From Erpobdella octoculata (taxonomy: Eukaryota; Annelida; Clitellata; Hirudinida; Erpobdellidae): a stretch of DNA of 64,000 bases. Positions 23,163 through 35,003 of this stretch are shown here, piece by piece. A model generated the notes under the pieces. That model was not told the origin of the DNA. It did not search any database and was given only the letters and a program-made list of their open reading frames with translations. Position 1 is the first letter of the stretch. Each line of letters opens with the position of its first letter. The translations under genes and the position numbers were made by a program. Where the stretch lies: assembly GCA_963978895.1 (NCBI GenBank), contig OZ022245.1:7500542-7564541 (forward strand), written 5' to 3'.

Positions 23163-23640
23163 TAACTATAAACACGATTAAAAGTAAACACTAGTTTAAA
23201 AATTATGATAATTAAAATGGGAAAATGTCATATAAAAAATAAATAATGTAATTATAATTTATGTACGTTTGAGTTTTAAGGAAAAGTTTAAACGAAGGAT
23301 TTGAAGGAAAAGTTTAAACGAAGGATTTGAAGGAAAAGTTTAAACGACGCAAATACACAATGTTCGCTTACAAATATTCAAATTTCGACGTTGCTTCGAA
23401 TAAACTACTTTTTTTAACATTTATTTTTTAGTTTTTCTTCATTAAAAATTTGAAATTTTGTTTATTTAAAGAAGTTAACTTAGTTTAATAATTTTCAATT
23501 TTCTTACTTCTTGCAAACCGTCCCGAGTTACCGGGCGGTGAGTTTTAAAATTTTTTTTTTTTTATTTACAACTGATAGTTTGTTTTTTAAATAAAATTTT
23601 ATTATAAACTAATTTTATTTATTTTTATTCATTTCATTCA
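23163..23640. other. Gene-free AT-rich spacer with a short tandem repeat
   Basis: Three copies of a 26-bp unit (GGAAAAGTTTAAACGAAGGA then TTTGAA) lie at about 23280-23345. I see nothing else here. Confidence 0.7.
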
Positions 23641-23644
23641 TACG

Positions 23645-23822
23645 ATCATCGTACCTCACCACTCACAACTACGATGTAAATAGGGCTTGGAAGGGTACTA
23701 CTTACGTTTTCAAAGTCTCTCAAATTACGATAAATGTTTTTTTTTTAAATTAAAATTGGTATTAAATTTGTTTTTTTATGTTATTGTGACAAAATAAAAA
23801 TAATACGATTATTTTTCGGCAC
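23645..23822 (+). repeat. Dispersed repeat of about 175 bp, copy 2
   Basis: This is the counterpart of 6119-6293. The following GTCCGTGGGAAACCTTACCG is also found, reverse-complemented and altered, near 19623-19648. Confidence 0.8.
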
Positions 23823-24214
23823 GGGCCGTCCGTGGGAAACCTTACCGAAGCATCTTCAAAACGTCCTAGGATGAGAACGCCGACAGGACATGGGAGTTTT
23901 TCCTCGTCACTCTTCTTATTCTTGTCAGAGTAGTAACTGCTTAATAGAAGCTTGTGCGTGGAGGCATTGGGAACTAATAGCAATCGTTTCATACTCATTA
24001 TAAGTCTCAGTCACTCTCAGACTGAAAGTCTCAGTTCACCAACGGATAATCAAAGTAATAAATAACAGTGCTAACAGAAATGTAACAAAAAAGTTTCCAA
24101 ATATTGCTTGGACCTTCGATCAGCTTTAACATCTGAAAACGAATATTCAGCAAACATTGATGCAAAAAACTGTGCGATGAGGTATTTGCTTAATCAAGAA
24201 GAATTAATGAAAAA

Positions 24215-24640
24215 TATCATTATTTTTGGAGTAGATACTAAATATTAATTTTTATTATTGTAGCATTTACAGTTTTTGAGTAGCTGTTACTTTAAAAAAC
24301 AAATAACCCTATTTTTCACCCCACATTTGAGGGCCTGGAAACCAAATTTTCAAAAATTGGTGAAACACGTATTTTCTCATTTTTTAAGAAGAATCTAGAT
24401 ACCAAATTTCAAAAAACCCTCATTGTTGGTTTTTGAGATATATGCGTTGTTTTACAAAAAGTGTGTTTTTCTGTTTCATTCTCTCAGGAGCAAAATTTTC
24501 AAAAACCCTTTTTAGTGGGTACTTGCGCTATACAAAAATATAAGTTCCAAATTTCATCTACCTAGGATGAGGCTTTTGAGCTCGGCGTTGATTATCAGTC
24601 AGTCAGTCAGTCAGTTAGTCAGTCAGGACATGTTCTTATA
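24215..24640 (-). mobile_element. Helitron family 1, diverged 5' portion
   Basis: The conserved ACCCCACATTTGAGGGCCTGG and CTAGGATGAGGC blocks and tandem GTCA repeats are present in reverse orientation with more substitutions. The TC head is degraded and abuts the Helitron 3' end at 24649. Confidence 0.75.
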
Positions 24641-24648
24641 TATATATA

Positions 24649-25146
24649 CTAGCGGGGGTGCCCGGGGTTTTTAGAGGTTTTTCTAACGTTTGTCTCTCTC
24701 GCTCAGGTTTCCTTCCCCGCTTGCTTTCCCGTTCCCGTTTACTTTCCCGTTCTCGGTCGCTTTCCCGTTCCCGGCCGCTTTCCCGCTTCCGGTTGTTTTT
24801 CCGCTCCTGTTTGCTTTCCCGTTCCCTTTCCTGTTCACGGTCGCCTTTCCGTTTTCGGTCGCTTTCCCGTTCCCGCTCATGCTTGCTTTCCGTTCCCGCT
24901 CACGCTTGCTCTCCCATTCCCGCTCACGCTTGCTCTCCCGTTCCCGCTCACGCTTGCTCTCCCGTTTCGCTCATGCTTGCTCTCCCATTCCCGTTCTCGA
25001 TCGAAAGGGAAAGCGACCGAGAACGGGAAAGCAACCGGGAGCGGGAAAGCGACCGGGAACGGGAAAGCGGAGAAGGAAATGGGAGCGAGAGACAAACATT
25101 AGAACAACCTTTAAAAACCCCGGGCAACACCGGGTACCCCCGCTAT
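24649..25146. mobile_element. Helitron family 2 with two opposed 3' ends
   Basis: CTAG at 24649-24652 with CCCGGGG is a minus-strand 3' end. At 25110-25146 a plus-strand 3' end (AACCCCGGGCAACACCGGGT, then a decayed CTAT) closes the unit. Between them the minisatellite changes strand at about 25005, giving an inverted pair of minisatellite arms. Confidence 0.7.
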
Positions 25147-25158
25147 TATGTATATATA

Positions 25159-25376
25159 TATATAGTTCCCGCTCGCTCACCCGCTCCGCTCTGCTCATTT
25201 TGTGATGGATTTCAATTTTTTTCTCTATATATGATTCCCCTTGACTCTCAAGGTTGTGTGAAAATGTTATTACGATCGGATGAATGGTGTAGCAATGCAT
25301 AAATAACATACATGCATATATACATATATACATACATACATACAAACAATCATTCATTTATATATATATATATAGA
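25159..25376 (-). mobile_element. Helitron family 2, 5' head, reverse
   Basis: It contains GAGCGGAGCGGGTGAGCG, CATTCATCCGATCG and AATGATTGTTTG on the minus strand and ends in TC at 25375-25376. Together with 24649-25146 it may be one reverse element with an internal fold-back. Confidence 0.7.
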
Positions 25377-25539
25377 CTAGAGATAGCCCGTCAAAAATGA
25401 CGGAAGTTTTAAAATATGGTGCCCGTTATTATAAAAATAGCCAACAAAAACAAATTAACATTTGATAACCATAAAAATTTTTTTTATATATAAGCAAATT
25501 TAATGAAATTTTTTATTGTGTTTAAATTTTCAATTTAAC

Positions 25540-27117
25540 ATAACATAACATAACATAACATAACATAACATAACATAACATAACATAACATAACATAACG
25601 TTTATTTTAAAGTGAATCAGAACAATTAATAATAATCGTGTGTGAGATCCACCATCAAACATTTAAAAACCATATTTACATAATTTAATTTTAAATTCTT
25701 CAACAGTTTCAGCATTCACAACTTCATTCTCCAATTTATTCCATTCATTCGTCACTCTTGCACTGAAGATTTTTTGTTTCATTGAACTCTCCCTTTTCTT
25801 AAAGTTGTGCCCTCTGGTACTTTTGTATCTCGATCTCTCAAAAAATCTTTCCGGATTTAGGTCAACCAATCCGTTCAATAATTTGTAAGTCTCAATTAAG
25901 TCTCCTCTAGTCCTTCTCTTTTCAAGTGTGGTCAGATTACATCTACTCAAACGTTGTTCATAATTCAGTCCTTTTAACAAAGCAATCATCTTTGTAGCTC
26001 GTCTTTGCACTTTTTCAATCATGTAGATATCTTTTTTAAGACAAGGGCTCCATGCTTGCACACAGTATTCCAAGTGTGGCCTAACTACAGATTTATACAA
26101 TCTTAAAACTGTATCTTTATCTCTGCTGACTATGGTTCTTTTGATCATGCCCAAAATTCTGTTTCCCATCTTTGCAACCTCTGCACATTGTCTAGACTGT
26201 TTAGCATCTTCATTTACTAATACGCCAAGTTCTTTTTGTTCTTTCGTTTCTTTTAGCTGTATCCTTTTTAACTCGTATTTATTTCTTGGATTTCTTCTAC
26301 CCAAGTGCATAACATGACACTTGTCAACATTGAACCGCATAACTGCACAAGATCGTTTCTCAGCACTTCGACATCGTCACTATTGCACACTGTTTTGCAT
26401 AATTTAGTGTCGTCGGCAAATTTTGATATTTTAGCTGCTATTCCTTCATCAAGGTCATTTATATAGACAACAAAAAGAAGTGGTCCAAGCACAGAACCTT
26501 GAGGCACTCCACTGGTTATTTTCATCCATTTCGAGAAACTTCCTCTCACTCCCACTTTTTGTCTTCTATCCAGCAACCAACAATCTATCCACCTTAACAG
26601 ATTACCACCTATACCAACTGCTTTCAACTTTGAAGACAACCTTTGATGAGGAACCGTGTCGAAGGCCTTGGCAAAATCTAAATAAATCACATCCACCGAC
26701 TGACATGCATCCATACCTCCATAAACCTCTTCAAAAAAATCCAACAAATTTGACAAACACGATCTTTTCTTCACAAATCCATGCTGACTATCTTTAATTA
26801 ATTTATATTTCTCCAGATGAATCACAATTTCATTTTTAATCATTTTTTCCATAATTTTGCAAGCAATATTGGTAAGACTAACTGGTCTGTAATTGCATGC
26901 TTCGCTTTTGTTGCCTTTTTTGAACAGTGGCACCACAACAGCATCCCTCCAGTCCTGCGGGACCTCCCCAGTTTGCATTGACCTATTCATCAATTCTGCC
27001 AGCACATCTCCGATCTCATTTCTGACCTCAAGCAAGAACTTTGGGTGCAGCTCATGCATTTCAGGGCTTTTACCAGTTTTCAATTTTCTTAGCATTTCAA
27101 CAACTTGCATTTTCCTA
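25540..27117 (-). pseudogene. 5'-truncated LINE (CR1/jockey-like) reverse transcriptase
   Basis: The reverse transcriptase reads from about 27110. LKTGKSPEMHELHPKFLLEV, PLFKKGN, NYRPVSLT, SQHGFVKKRSC, YLDFAKAFDTV, SGVPQGSVLGPLLF and the catalytic FADDTK box are all intact. At about 26340 the frame breaks: a short piece before MRFNVDKCHVMHLG is missing and the rest continues in another frame to 25663 (LGVLVNED, RPHLEYCVQAWSP, VQRRATK). The 3' end is a (TTATG)n tail on the minus strand (about 25539-25600), typical of LINEs with microsatellite tails. The 5' edge coincides with the start of duplication copy A. This copy cannot encode an active enzyme. Confidence 0.88.
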
Positions 27118-28244
27118 AATTAGTTAAACTTTCTTTGCCTTGTTATTGTTGGAATGAATCAAACACCCAAGAGGATCAAATTGATATTCTTAAAATTCAA
27201 TTTCCTGCCGAAAATCCAAAACTTTTACGTATATCTGGTTGTGATTATGCACAAAAAAACATAAACAAGTTTTCCCGATTTGTTAGTCTTCAAAAGTTAG
27301 CCATAAGTAGTATGTTTGATGGTGAATCATTGGAAGAATTGGTCGATTCAATATCATGTCTTTCTAATTTAAAAATGCTTGATATGAGTGAAAACGAATG
27401 TTTTCAAGTAATCAATAACAAAAATCTTCAATTAATCTACAAAATGATAGATAAATTGCCTAATTTAGTTTATTTGGATATAAGTAATTTAAAAGCTGAG
27501 TTTGAAGAACCTGTCACGTGGACTCACTCAAAACGTTTGCAGTATTTAGGGTTGCGTTTTAGATGCGAAAATGAAAAATTCGAATTTTCTTCAGACATAA
27601 ACTCAGAAGTTGTAAGTAACTTTCACACAGTTGATGGATTTGTAACGGCAATGAAAAACGTTTCATGGGATTGGAAAAAATTTTCAAGAATCTACCGTTA
27701 TTTTTTAGAGTTTGCTAAAAAGAAACAACATCATTCGGATTTCCAAACAAAACTTTCAACCGTTTTTGAATGTATACTCCGAGAACTTTGTTACAATTTT
27801 CTTTACGATCATTTTATTTGTCTTGATGCTATAGAAAAACTATGTATTTATTCTGAAATTGTGCCGAAAAAATGTGAACTTAAAAAATTTATAAAAGTGA
27901 TGATAAGTTCAGGAAACCTTTACGCGATGGTATATAGTCTGAACTCTTCTAAAAACTACAGAACAACAAGTTTTTTAAATGATGTGTTCTGGAAAGAATT
28001 ATTATCACCAAATTACGGCTGGATCTCAGTCGTTTTGTCACTTAATCCGAAAACAATTGGTTTCACAGATATAGTCCTTCATCTTAAAAAAGCATATGAG
28101 AAATACCACAAATTTACAAAACGTATCATTCCAGAAGCTGAGGATATTGTGAGATTTGTTAAATCAATATCAGAGCATAACGAAAAACAAGTAAATGATT
28201 TTTTGGAAAGACATGAAAAACTGAAAAAAGAAATTGACAATTGA
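27111..28244 (+). pseudogene. 5'-truncated ZYG-11-like LRR gene (duplication copy A)
   Basis: From CTAAATTAGTTAAACTTTC on, this matches gene 3 from 45404 to its stop with only a few substitutions (for example ENPKLL against ENLKIL, and FHTVDG against FHRVDG). The first 170 or so codons, with the BC-box and upstream region, are absent and the LINE fragment abuts directly. The frame stays open to the stop, with the shared 3' flank and AATAAA signal near 28327. With no start region or BC-box it is called a pseudogene, although a chimeric transcript cannot be excluded. Confidence 0.85.
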
Positions 28245-28496
28245 TGATTTGTAAATGCTAACATTTTTGTTATATCTAAGAACTATTTTTCATAAGCATT
28301 CTCATAAGTATGTTTTATATTTTGTAAATAAACTTCAAAAATCAACAACGGGAAAAAGCATTTAATTTTTATTTTAAATTACAGATATTTTTTTTACTCT
28401 AACTTTATTTGAATATAACAGACGCTGTTATTTATACCGGACGAAGAATCAATTGTTAGGCATAAAAACAAATAAATTAAAATACAAAATAATGAT

Positions 28497-28600
28497 AATC
28501 TATATATGTAAAACAACATGTCCTGACTGACTGACTGACCGATAATCAACGCGAGTTCTTAGGCTATAAAAGTAAAATATAAATTTCACGTTCGCTACAC
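28497..28600 (+). mobile_element. Helitron family 1 5' head remnant (copy A)
   Basis: A|TCTATATATGTAAAACAACA, then TGTCC and GACTGACTGACTGACCGATA. It truncates the LINE endonuclease fragment at its 3' side. The same remnant is at 46786-46889 in copy B. Confidence 0.7.
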
Positions 28601-30041
28601 GAATCTTGTCTATCTTTGAGGTGAAATGTTTTAGAAAATTATCCACGCTAATTGACTGGGCAGAAGAAGTTTTTCCTCTGCCCATGATATGATTGAGAGA
28701 ACGCCACATTTGGTGAGTCAATTTACTGTTCTTTAAAAAAGTTTCCACCCAGTATGAGCTACGCTTGGACCGTATGAATTGTCTGTAGGCTCTCTGATGC
28801 ATATGCCAATTGTCTCGATCAGAAGCCGATTGTGTTTTCAGAGCTTTTCTCTCCATCCCTCTAGTTCGCCGTTTCATGGCACGGCACTCTCCGTCATACG
28901 ACGGGTCCGATTGACTTAGACGGATGCGTGCCGTTTTAAGTGGGATCAAATGATTAACCACATTGAGAATTGCGCTGTTAAGCTGTGTGGCAGAGACATC
29001 AACGTCAACATCATCTGTAGCGCTAATGTCTGTAGAATTTTGTAATTGGATTAACTTGAAGAACTTTTCCACATCCAACTGAGACCATTTCCTTGAGACT
29101 ATCGTTTTGCAGACAGGTGGTGGGCGGGAAATAACAAACACCCAGCGAAGAAACCGATAATCGGAAAAGTCGACTGGTATGACGTTCATGCTTTTGACGA
29201 ATAGAGATCTTCGTGAGGCAGCGACGTCGAGAGTACCTCCGAGTTCGTGAGTTGGTTGATGTACCCGAGGTGCAAAACCATGTGATGATAGACATTTTAA
29301 AAATGCTATTGTGGTAGGTTCCTTTTTGCGATCCAGTCTTATGTTAAAGTCCCCGACGATGAGAACATCCTTCAAGACAGATACGCGCGACAGAAGATTA
29401 TCAAGCTCACTAAAAAATAGTGACGTTATGGGGCCAGTTCTGTAGACAACCAGCGCTACCATTTTCTCGTGAGTAGATTGAAGTCTGGCTGAAATAAATT
29501 TGAATGTCGTGATTTTGGTGTCAAGAACGTAAGGCTGAAGACTGATGCTTAGAGCAGCGACAACTGCCACTCCCCCATGGTTGACATTGAGCGACGCCGA
29601 GGCAGCAGCGCTCGAGTCCCTTGGCCACGGTCGGTCGATGACTGTGAAGGAGGCAGCTCTAAGACGACATAGGGCGTTAGAATTGGTATCATGCCATGTC
29701 TCAGTCAGAAAGATTACGTCGATACTTTGGCGGAGCAGTAACTCCAGGAACTTGTCAACTTTATTGTTTAACGATCTCGCATTTAGTAAACCAAATGTGA
29801 GGTTTGAGGCGAAAGAATCTTTGGAGTGACGACCGGTAGAATGAGGCGATGAAGTACGACGTGGGTGACGGCTACCTGGTCTTCTCCCCCGGTTGTGATG
29901 ATAACTCGTCACGTCCTTCCGATGAATTCCAGCTTTTCTGAGAGAGTGTACAAGTTCGCGACATGGAACGACAGGCTTATTTAAGCTACCAAGCGCGCAG
30001 AGCACGTCGTACAGGTTATGTATACGCTGAGCGGTACACAT
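28600..30041 (-). pseudogene. LINE ORF2 endonuclease fragment without reverse transcriptase (copy A)
   Basis: An endonuclease/exonuclease/phosphatase domain follows a short N-terminal region. LTFGLLNARSLNNKVDKF, DVIFLTETWHD, NHGGVAVV and VLIVGDFNIRLD are all recognisable. The terminal motif normally reads Ser-Asp-His but here reads SDYRFL, so the catalytic His is Tyr (codon at 29157-29159). The frame continues into the linker (WSQLDVEKFF, SYWVETFLKNSK) and is cut at about 28600 by a Helitron head, so no reverse transcriptase follows. The sequence is far more GC-rich than its surroundings. Copy B (46889-48330) encodes the same protein. Confidence 0.85.
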
Positions 30042-30561
30042 ATTTAAACAAGGCAGATATTTGAGCTAATATAACTATTAAATGACAATGTAATTACAAG
30101 ACACGTAACTCGCACAAAACAGTAGAACATATAACAAGACCGAAAAACACTGTTCGTGACCAGAAAATTGCTTAAAAAACGGTAATTAAACAAGAAAAGC
30201 ACGTGCGAAAAACAGAGGCAGCCGTACGTTCAGCGCCTAAATTCAAATATAATGTGACCAAGTTATTCAGAAATTCATCCAGACTTATAGGTATGTTATT
30301 TTATACTTTTTAGGGCGCGAGAAAAACGTTGTTTTTTGAGAAAAAAAAGTATTTTTTATGATGTAATATTATTTTCCCGGTTGCTTTCCCGTTCCCGCTT
30401 GCTCTCCCGTTCGCGTTCAGCCAGTCTCACTAAAATACAAATTAAGTACATAACTAGCTACGCACACAGCTGATTTCACACTCGCTTTCTTTTCTGTAGT
30501 TTTTGACTTTTCTACTTTCTTCTTTTTGTATTAATATTTGGATTCCAAATATACATCTTTA

Positions 30562-30563
<2 letters not shown>

Positions 30564-30617
<54 letters not shown>
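30564..30617. repeat. (TA)n microsatellite
   Basis: About 54 bp of TA at the 3' terminus of a Helitron. The equivalent tract in copy B (about 48853-48901) differs slightly in length. Confidence 0.95.
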
Positions 30618-30621
<4 letters not shown>

Positions 30622-31580
30622 CTGATCCAGCAAACGTTGTTTTGCCATTTAAATTATTTTGGTTTTTTTTTATTAAAAGTTTAATGTACAAATTATGTCA
30701 ATTTATAAAAAAAAAACAAAATCAATCTCGAAGAGCAATCGAGTGTACAATGTTTTTTGTCAGTCCATCTTTTGCCAACACGAACAAACTGGATGGTTTG
30801 CCCACGCGAGAACATGCCACGTATAATTGTCCTTGAGAAAAACATGGTGTGCCCAAATCTTAACCACAAACAGACATCGTTTGGCCTTGTGACTTATTGA
30901 TTGTCATTGCGAATGCCAATCTAATTGGAAATTGAATTCGTTTGAATTCAATATGCACTTCTGTGGAAATCATTGGGATCCGTGGCAGCAAAACATTTTT
31001 GCCCCGGAACTTTCCATTAAAAATGCTGGCTTCGACAATGTTTTTCATTAATTTTTTAATTACTAATCGTACGCCATTGCACAGCCGCAGTGGGTTCAAA
31101 TTTCGAAGTAGAATAACGGGAGATCCAACTTTAAGCTGTAGGTGACATAGATGGTGCGGTGACATGCCAATCCAATTAGTTCAAAATCTCTGTTGGATAA
31201 TTTACAGCTTCGCTGGCATCGCATACTGTATAGATAGATTTGTATGACACCAATTCGCCTGGCAACAACTGTTGTGTCTTGAAATTCAAATCATTGACAT
31301 CCACATTTTTTGCAGCCAAATGGACTCTTTCTGCCAGCCACTCATGATTCACGTATTGTGTGTGTACATCGGGAAATACGCTGTCAATGAGAGACTTTTG
31401 CAAATTAATGATTGTGCAGAAATCGGTTGGCACTTTTATGCAGCCAGTATTTGCATGGACAGCAACTTTTCCATCACCGATATCTAACAATTGTTTTGAA
31501 AATGTGTCTGCAGATGGATCTTGAAGCATTTGAACACGCATGTTTACTTTTAGCTGTACTTTTTCAACATAACCCCACAG
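30618..31580 (-). pseudogene. Autonomous Helitron remnant: C-terminal PIF1-type helicase (copy A)
   Basis: On the minus strand an upstream part reads HEWLAERVHLAAKNVDVNDL and LPGELVSYKSIYTV. It is followed by a stop, then LKVGSPVILLRNLNPLRLCN, RGKNVLLPRIP and the helicase box AFAMTINKSQGQT. A second stop at about 30860 interrupts SVCG before CFSQGQLYVACSRV. The element ends AACGTTTGCTGGATCAGCTA near 30618, the common Helitron 3' end with CTAG altered to CTAA. The Rep domain and the helicase N-terminus are gone. The hAT element at 31581 is inserted in it. Confidence 0.85.
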
Positions 31581-31947
31581 TAGACCCCTCAGCCGCCGGT
31601 TTAGCCGGCCGAGCCGAGCCGTGAAAGTGCTAAGCTGCCGCCGGCCGCGAAAATCGGGGCTTAGCTGCAAGCCGGCCACAAAAAAAATAAGCCTCGCCGG
31701 CCGAGAAAATCGCGGCTAGCCGTGATTTTAAAAAAAATTTTAGTTATAATTTTTTTAATTAATTATTTTTTCATAACCGCAATCAAAATCATAAACTTTA
31801 CATCCATAGAAAGCGTTCTCACCATTGATGTCTATGGTTTTCGCGCATTACTCACGTGGACATATCGATTATCGATATTCGCAACGTTCGATTTAGCAAG
31901 GTCCGTCGATTTATTTCTTATTTTAGATTGTTATAAATAGTTGTACA

Positions 31948-34477
31948 ATGTCTCGTAGACATACAAATAGAAATGTTGGGGTATCTCAAATGTCTCGCAT
32001 GGACAAGCAACAAATTAGGCAATTGATAATTAAACCAAGATTATCAGAAATTCCAGAAAGGTGAGTTGTTATTTTGTGTGCGATTATCTTTCACTATAGC
32101 GGCCTGGGCCGAATCTTCCAATAAAATAGTCCTATTTTGTTACAATCTTAACCCTAATTATCATAATGTTTAAACTAGTGGTTACTTTTCATCGGGTCTA
32201 TAGCTAATTATAGCAGAGAATGTTAATCTTTGACACATCGGGACGTGAAAGTGAAAGATTACTTTGTGTGCGATATACTAAGTCAACTAAGAAATTAAGT
32301 ATTTTATTGTATTTAAACAGTTCACATGGTAATGGAAATTCTAAAGCAAGCTGTTGGCGTCATGTGGGATTCCTGTATGAGAATGAAGAAGCGTCTGAAA
32401 CCTTTGATAGAACGCGATATTATTGCAATGTTTGTTTAGATGAACAAAAAAAACTTGGCACTTTTCATATAAGTAAAATTGCAAGCTTCTCAACTGGCAC
32501 ATCCACCGGCAATATTAACAAACATCTAATGGAAAAGCACGATATTGTTGCAGAAAGCAGTCAGTCTAATGTTCCACTGATTTTGAACTATATTAGCAGA
32601 TATAAAAAGACAACAGAACTTGAGCCTTCCTCTGAAATCTCACAACACGAATTCAATCGAGATGTCCTCATATGGTTCGTTCGTGATCTCCTTGCATTCG
32701 AAAATGTAAAGAAACCAGGAATGATTAATTTCATGAAAAAATTTTTACAATCAAAAACATTACCAGTCCCCAGCACATTATCTGGTACAGCTCTGAATGA
32801 TCTGTATGTTACAGTATTTACAAAAATCAAAGAAGAACTTGCTACAGTCCGCTCGATCTGTGTGATGGCTGATGGATGGACTGATCGCTACAACGGTCGT
32901 TCGTACGTTGGCATAAGGATCTCATGTGTCAAAAACTGGGAATATCGCCTCTTCACACTCAGCTGCCGCACAATGCCTGGCAGCCACACTGGGCATTATT
33001 TAGCAGAACACATCCGACTTGTCTTATCAAAGTTTTTTCCGGACTGCAGGAAATTGATTATTGCATCGTGTCATGATGGAGCTTCCAACATGATGAAATC
33101 TTCCCAGCTTCTGAAAGTCCAGTCTGTGCAGCATTGTGTTGCGCATGCTCTGCATCTTCTGATAACAGTTGATAGTCTTTTTCGCGTAGATGAGTTGAAG
33201 TGTTTGGTACAGAAATGCCGTAACATTGTGACAGTGCTACACTTTAAAAGTGATATGTTGGAAGATGAAGCAGCTGTAGAAGATGATCTACGAGAACTTG
33301 CAAAATTACAAAACAAAATTAGTGAGACACATGCTGTGATTGATGCTGACGATCAATTTCCATTATCACAGCCAGTTGTGGACGAGAACGATGTTGGAAC
33401 AGAAGTTTCAGAAAACTCAGTTCACAACATTTCAATCAGTTCATCAAAATCACACCACCACACGTCACTTAAAGGCAGTTGTCCAACTCGCTGGAATTCA
33501 ATCCTTGTTATGATAGAGTCAGTGATAGATTTGCAGAAAGCTGTCGACAACACTTTAAAAAAGATTGGACATGTGGAGTTGTGCTTAATGACCAGTGAAC
33601 TTGAATTGCTGAAATCACTTTGTAATTTTTTAAAAGAGTTCCAGAAGTTCACAGAACTCGTCAGCTCAAATTTGCCAACGCTGTCTATGGTGCCACTAAT
33701 GAAATTACAAATAAAGCGAATTTGTAGGATTCGACCTGGTGATGATGAAGGAACTTGTAGCGGCAAACGTAGAGAAACGTCTTAAGGAGAATGACTTCAT
33801 GAAAATAAGTCAAATATTTGATCCCATGACAAAAAACGTGTTGACCCCGGAGCAAGCAGAAGCACTAGTTCAGAAAGCACATGCAATTGCAATACAGAAA
33901 GGTATTTTAGCATCTGCGACTGTGACTACTGATGAAAGTGCAACTGTTGCATCTCCTGAAAGGAGTGGAGAACCCATGGTCAGTTTCTCTTATGGTTTAT
34001 TTTTTCTTAAATAGATGCTTTGATTATTGAATTTGTTGCATATGTTTTTTCAAATTTCCTTAATTTGTTAATCTATTTTATTTTATTTGCCAGAATAAAA
34101 AACGAAAACTCAATCAATTCCGACAACAACTTCTGGCTGAACTCAATGACAAGGCAACTTCAACAAAAAGATCAGATGTAGAAAAATTACAACTTGAGCT
34201 TGATGGATATCTAGCAAGCACTATAAGTGATGAAGATTTAATAGCAAAGTATTCAGCAAATCCACTCTCCTATTGGGCAGATAATGTTAAGACCTATCCC
34301 ATACTGCAGCAGCTTGCTTCTTTGTTTCTTGGCATGTCTTCAGGGTCGGTCCCAGTAGAATGTTTATTTTCAGTGGCAGGATTAATCTGCAATGGGAAGC
34401 GATCAAGTCTTTGCCCTTCTAAGCTGAATAAAATATGTTTTTTACATGATAACTTGCAATATATAATGTCAGCCTAA
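31948..34477 (+). pseudogene. hAT transposase (BED finger, RNase-H-like, dimerisation domain) with one frameshift
   Basis: Exon 1 (31948-32060, MSRRHTNRNVGVSQMSRMDK) splices in phase through AAAG|GTGAGT to exon 2 at 32321, creating SSHGNGNSK. A BED finger follows (CNVCLDEQKK, NINKHLMEKHD). The catalytic region shows VMADGWTDRYNGRSYVGI, SCHDGASNMMKS, VQHCVAHALHLL and CPTRWNSILVMIES. Near 33720-33745 the frame shifts before MMKELVAANVEKRL. An intron at 33979-34093 joins that part to the last exon, which carries the dimerisation motif VPVECLFSVAGLICNGKR and stops at 34475-34477. The first intron contains the MITE at 32082. A single frame break makes this copy non-autonomous, unless a small unrecognised intron lies there. 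Confidence 0.85.
32082..32262. mobile_element. Mutator-like MITE with exact 9-bp TSD, nested in the hAT intron
   Basis: The ends are GATTATCTTTCAC and, on the other strand, GTAATCTTTCAC. TTTGTGTGC flanks both sides exactly (32073-32081 and 32263-32271); 9 bp is the Mutator-superfamily target duplication length. The interior shares GCGGCCTGGGCCGAATCTTC and TATAGCTAATTATAGC with the copies at 35566 and 50428. Confidence 0.88.
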
Positions 34478-35003
34478 ACTTACCACAATGATGCATATAT
34501 ATATATATTTATGTGTGTGTGTGTCTCTCTACTGGAAAATAAACTATAACAAACAAAAAAGATTTGACTTTGAAACTTTGTTCAGTGGCTGAGTTTTTAG
34601 AAAAACTAATATTTTGACTCATGGACATGAGTATATATGATTTAGAATTCTGGTATTTGCCAGTTGGCATTAGGTGGATAAATTTTTGAAAAAAGTAGTG
34701 GGCAGGGGTGTGATTTATAATTTTAATGAGTTGAAAGCACTACTAATGATGGGTGATATTGAAACACCTTAGGAAAAATAGTGAATGAAAGTTTTTTTTA
34801 GGGCATCTCAAATTTTGCGGTTTGAAACTTCTGATTCCCAAGTGGTAAATTAAATATAAGCCGAGAATTAAGCCGCCGCCGGCCACAAAAACAGTTAGCC
34901 GCCGCCGGCCGCAAAAACCTCGGCTCGCCGTAAATTAGGCCGCAAAACGTGCTAAGCCGGCCGTGAAACGGTTACTAATGCGGCTGAGGGGTCTACCCCA
35001 CAG

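Larger units (their letters stand above)
31581..34995 (+). mobile_element. hAT transposon inserted in copy A, with 8-bp TSD and known empty site
   Basis: The terminal inverted repeats are exact over 16 bp: TAGACCCCTCAGCCGC at 31581 and its reverse complement ending at 34995. CCCCACAG flanks both sides (31573-31580 and 34996-35003). Copy B has a single CCCCACAG at 49858-49865 with otherwise matching flanks, so it is the pre-insertion site. Both subterminal regions are rich in GCCGCCGGCC motifs. The element is 3,415 bp and carries a spliced transposase plus a nested Mutator-like MITE. Confidence 0.97.

Noticed and set aside
28600..30041. Host nuclease gene
   Set aside because: The domain order and linker match LINE ORF2 endonucleases, the catalytic His is lost, and the ORF is cut by a Helitron head.
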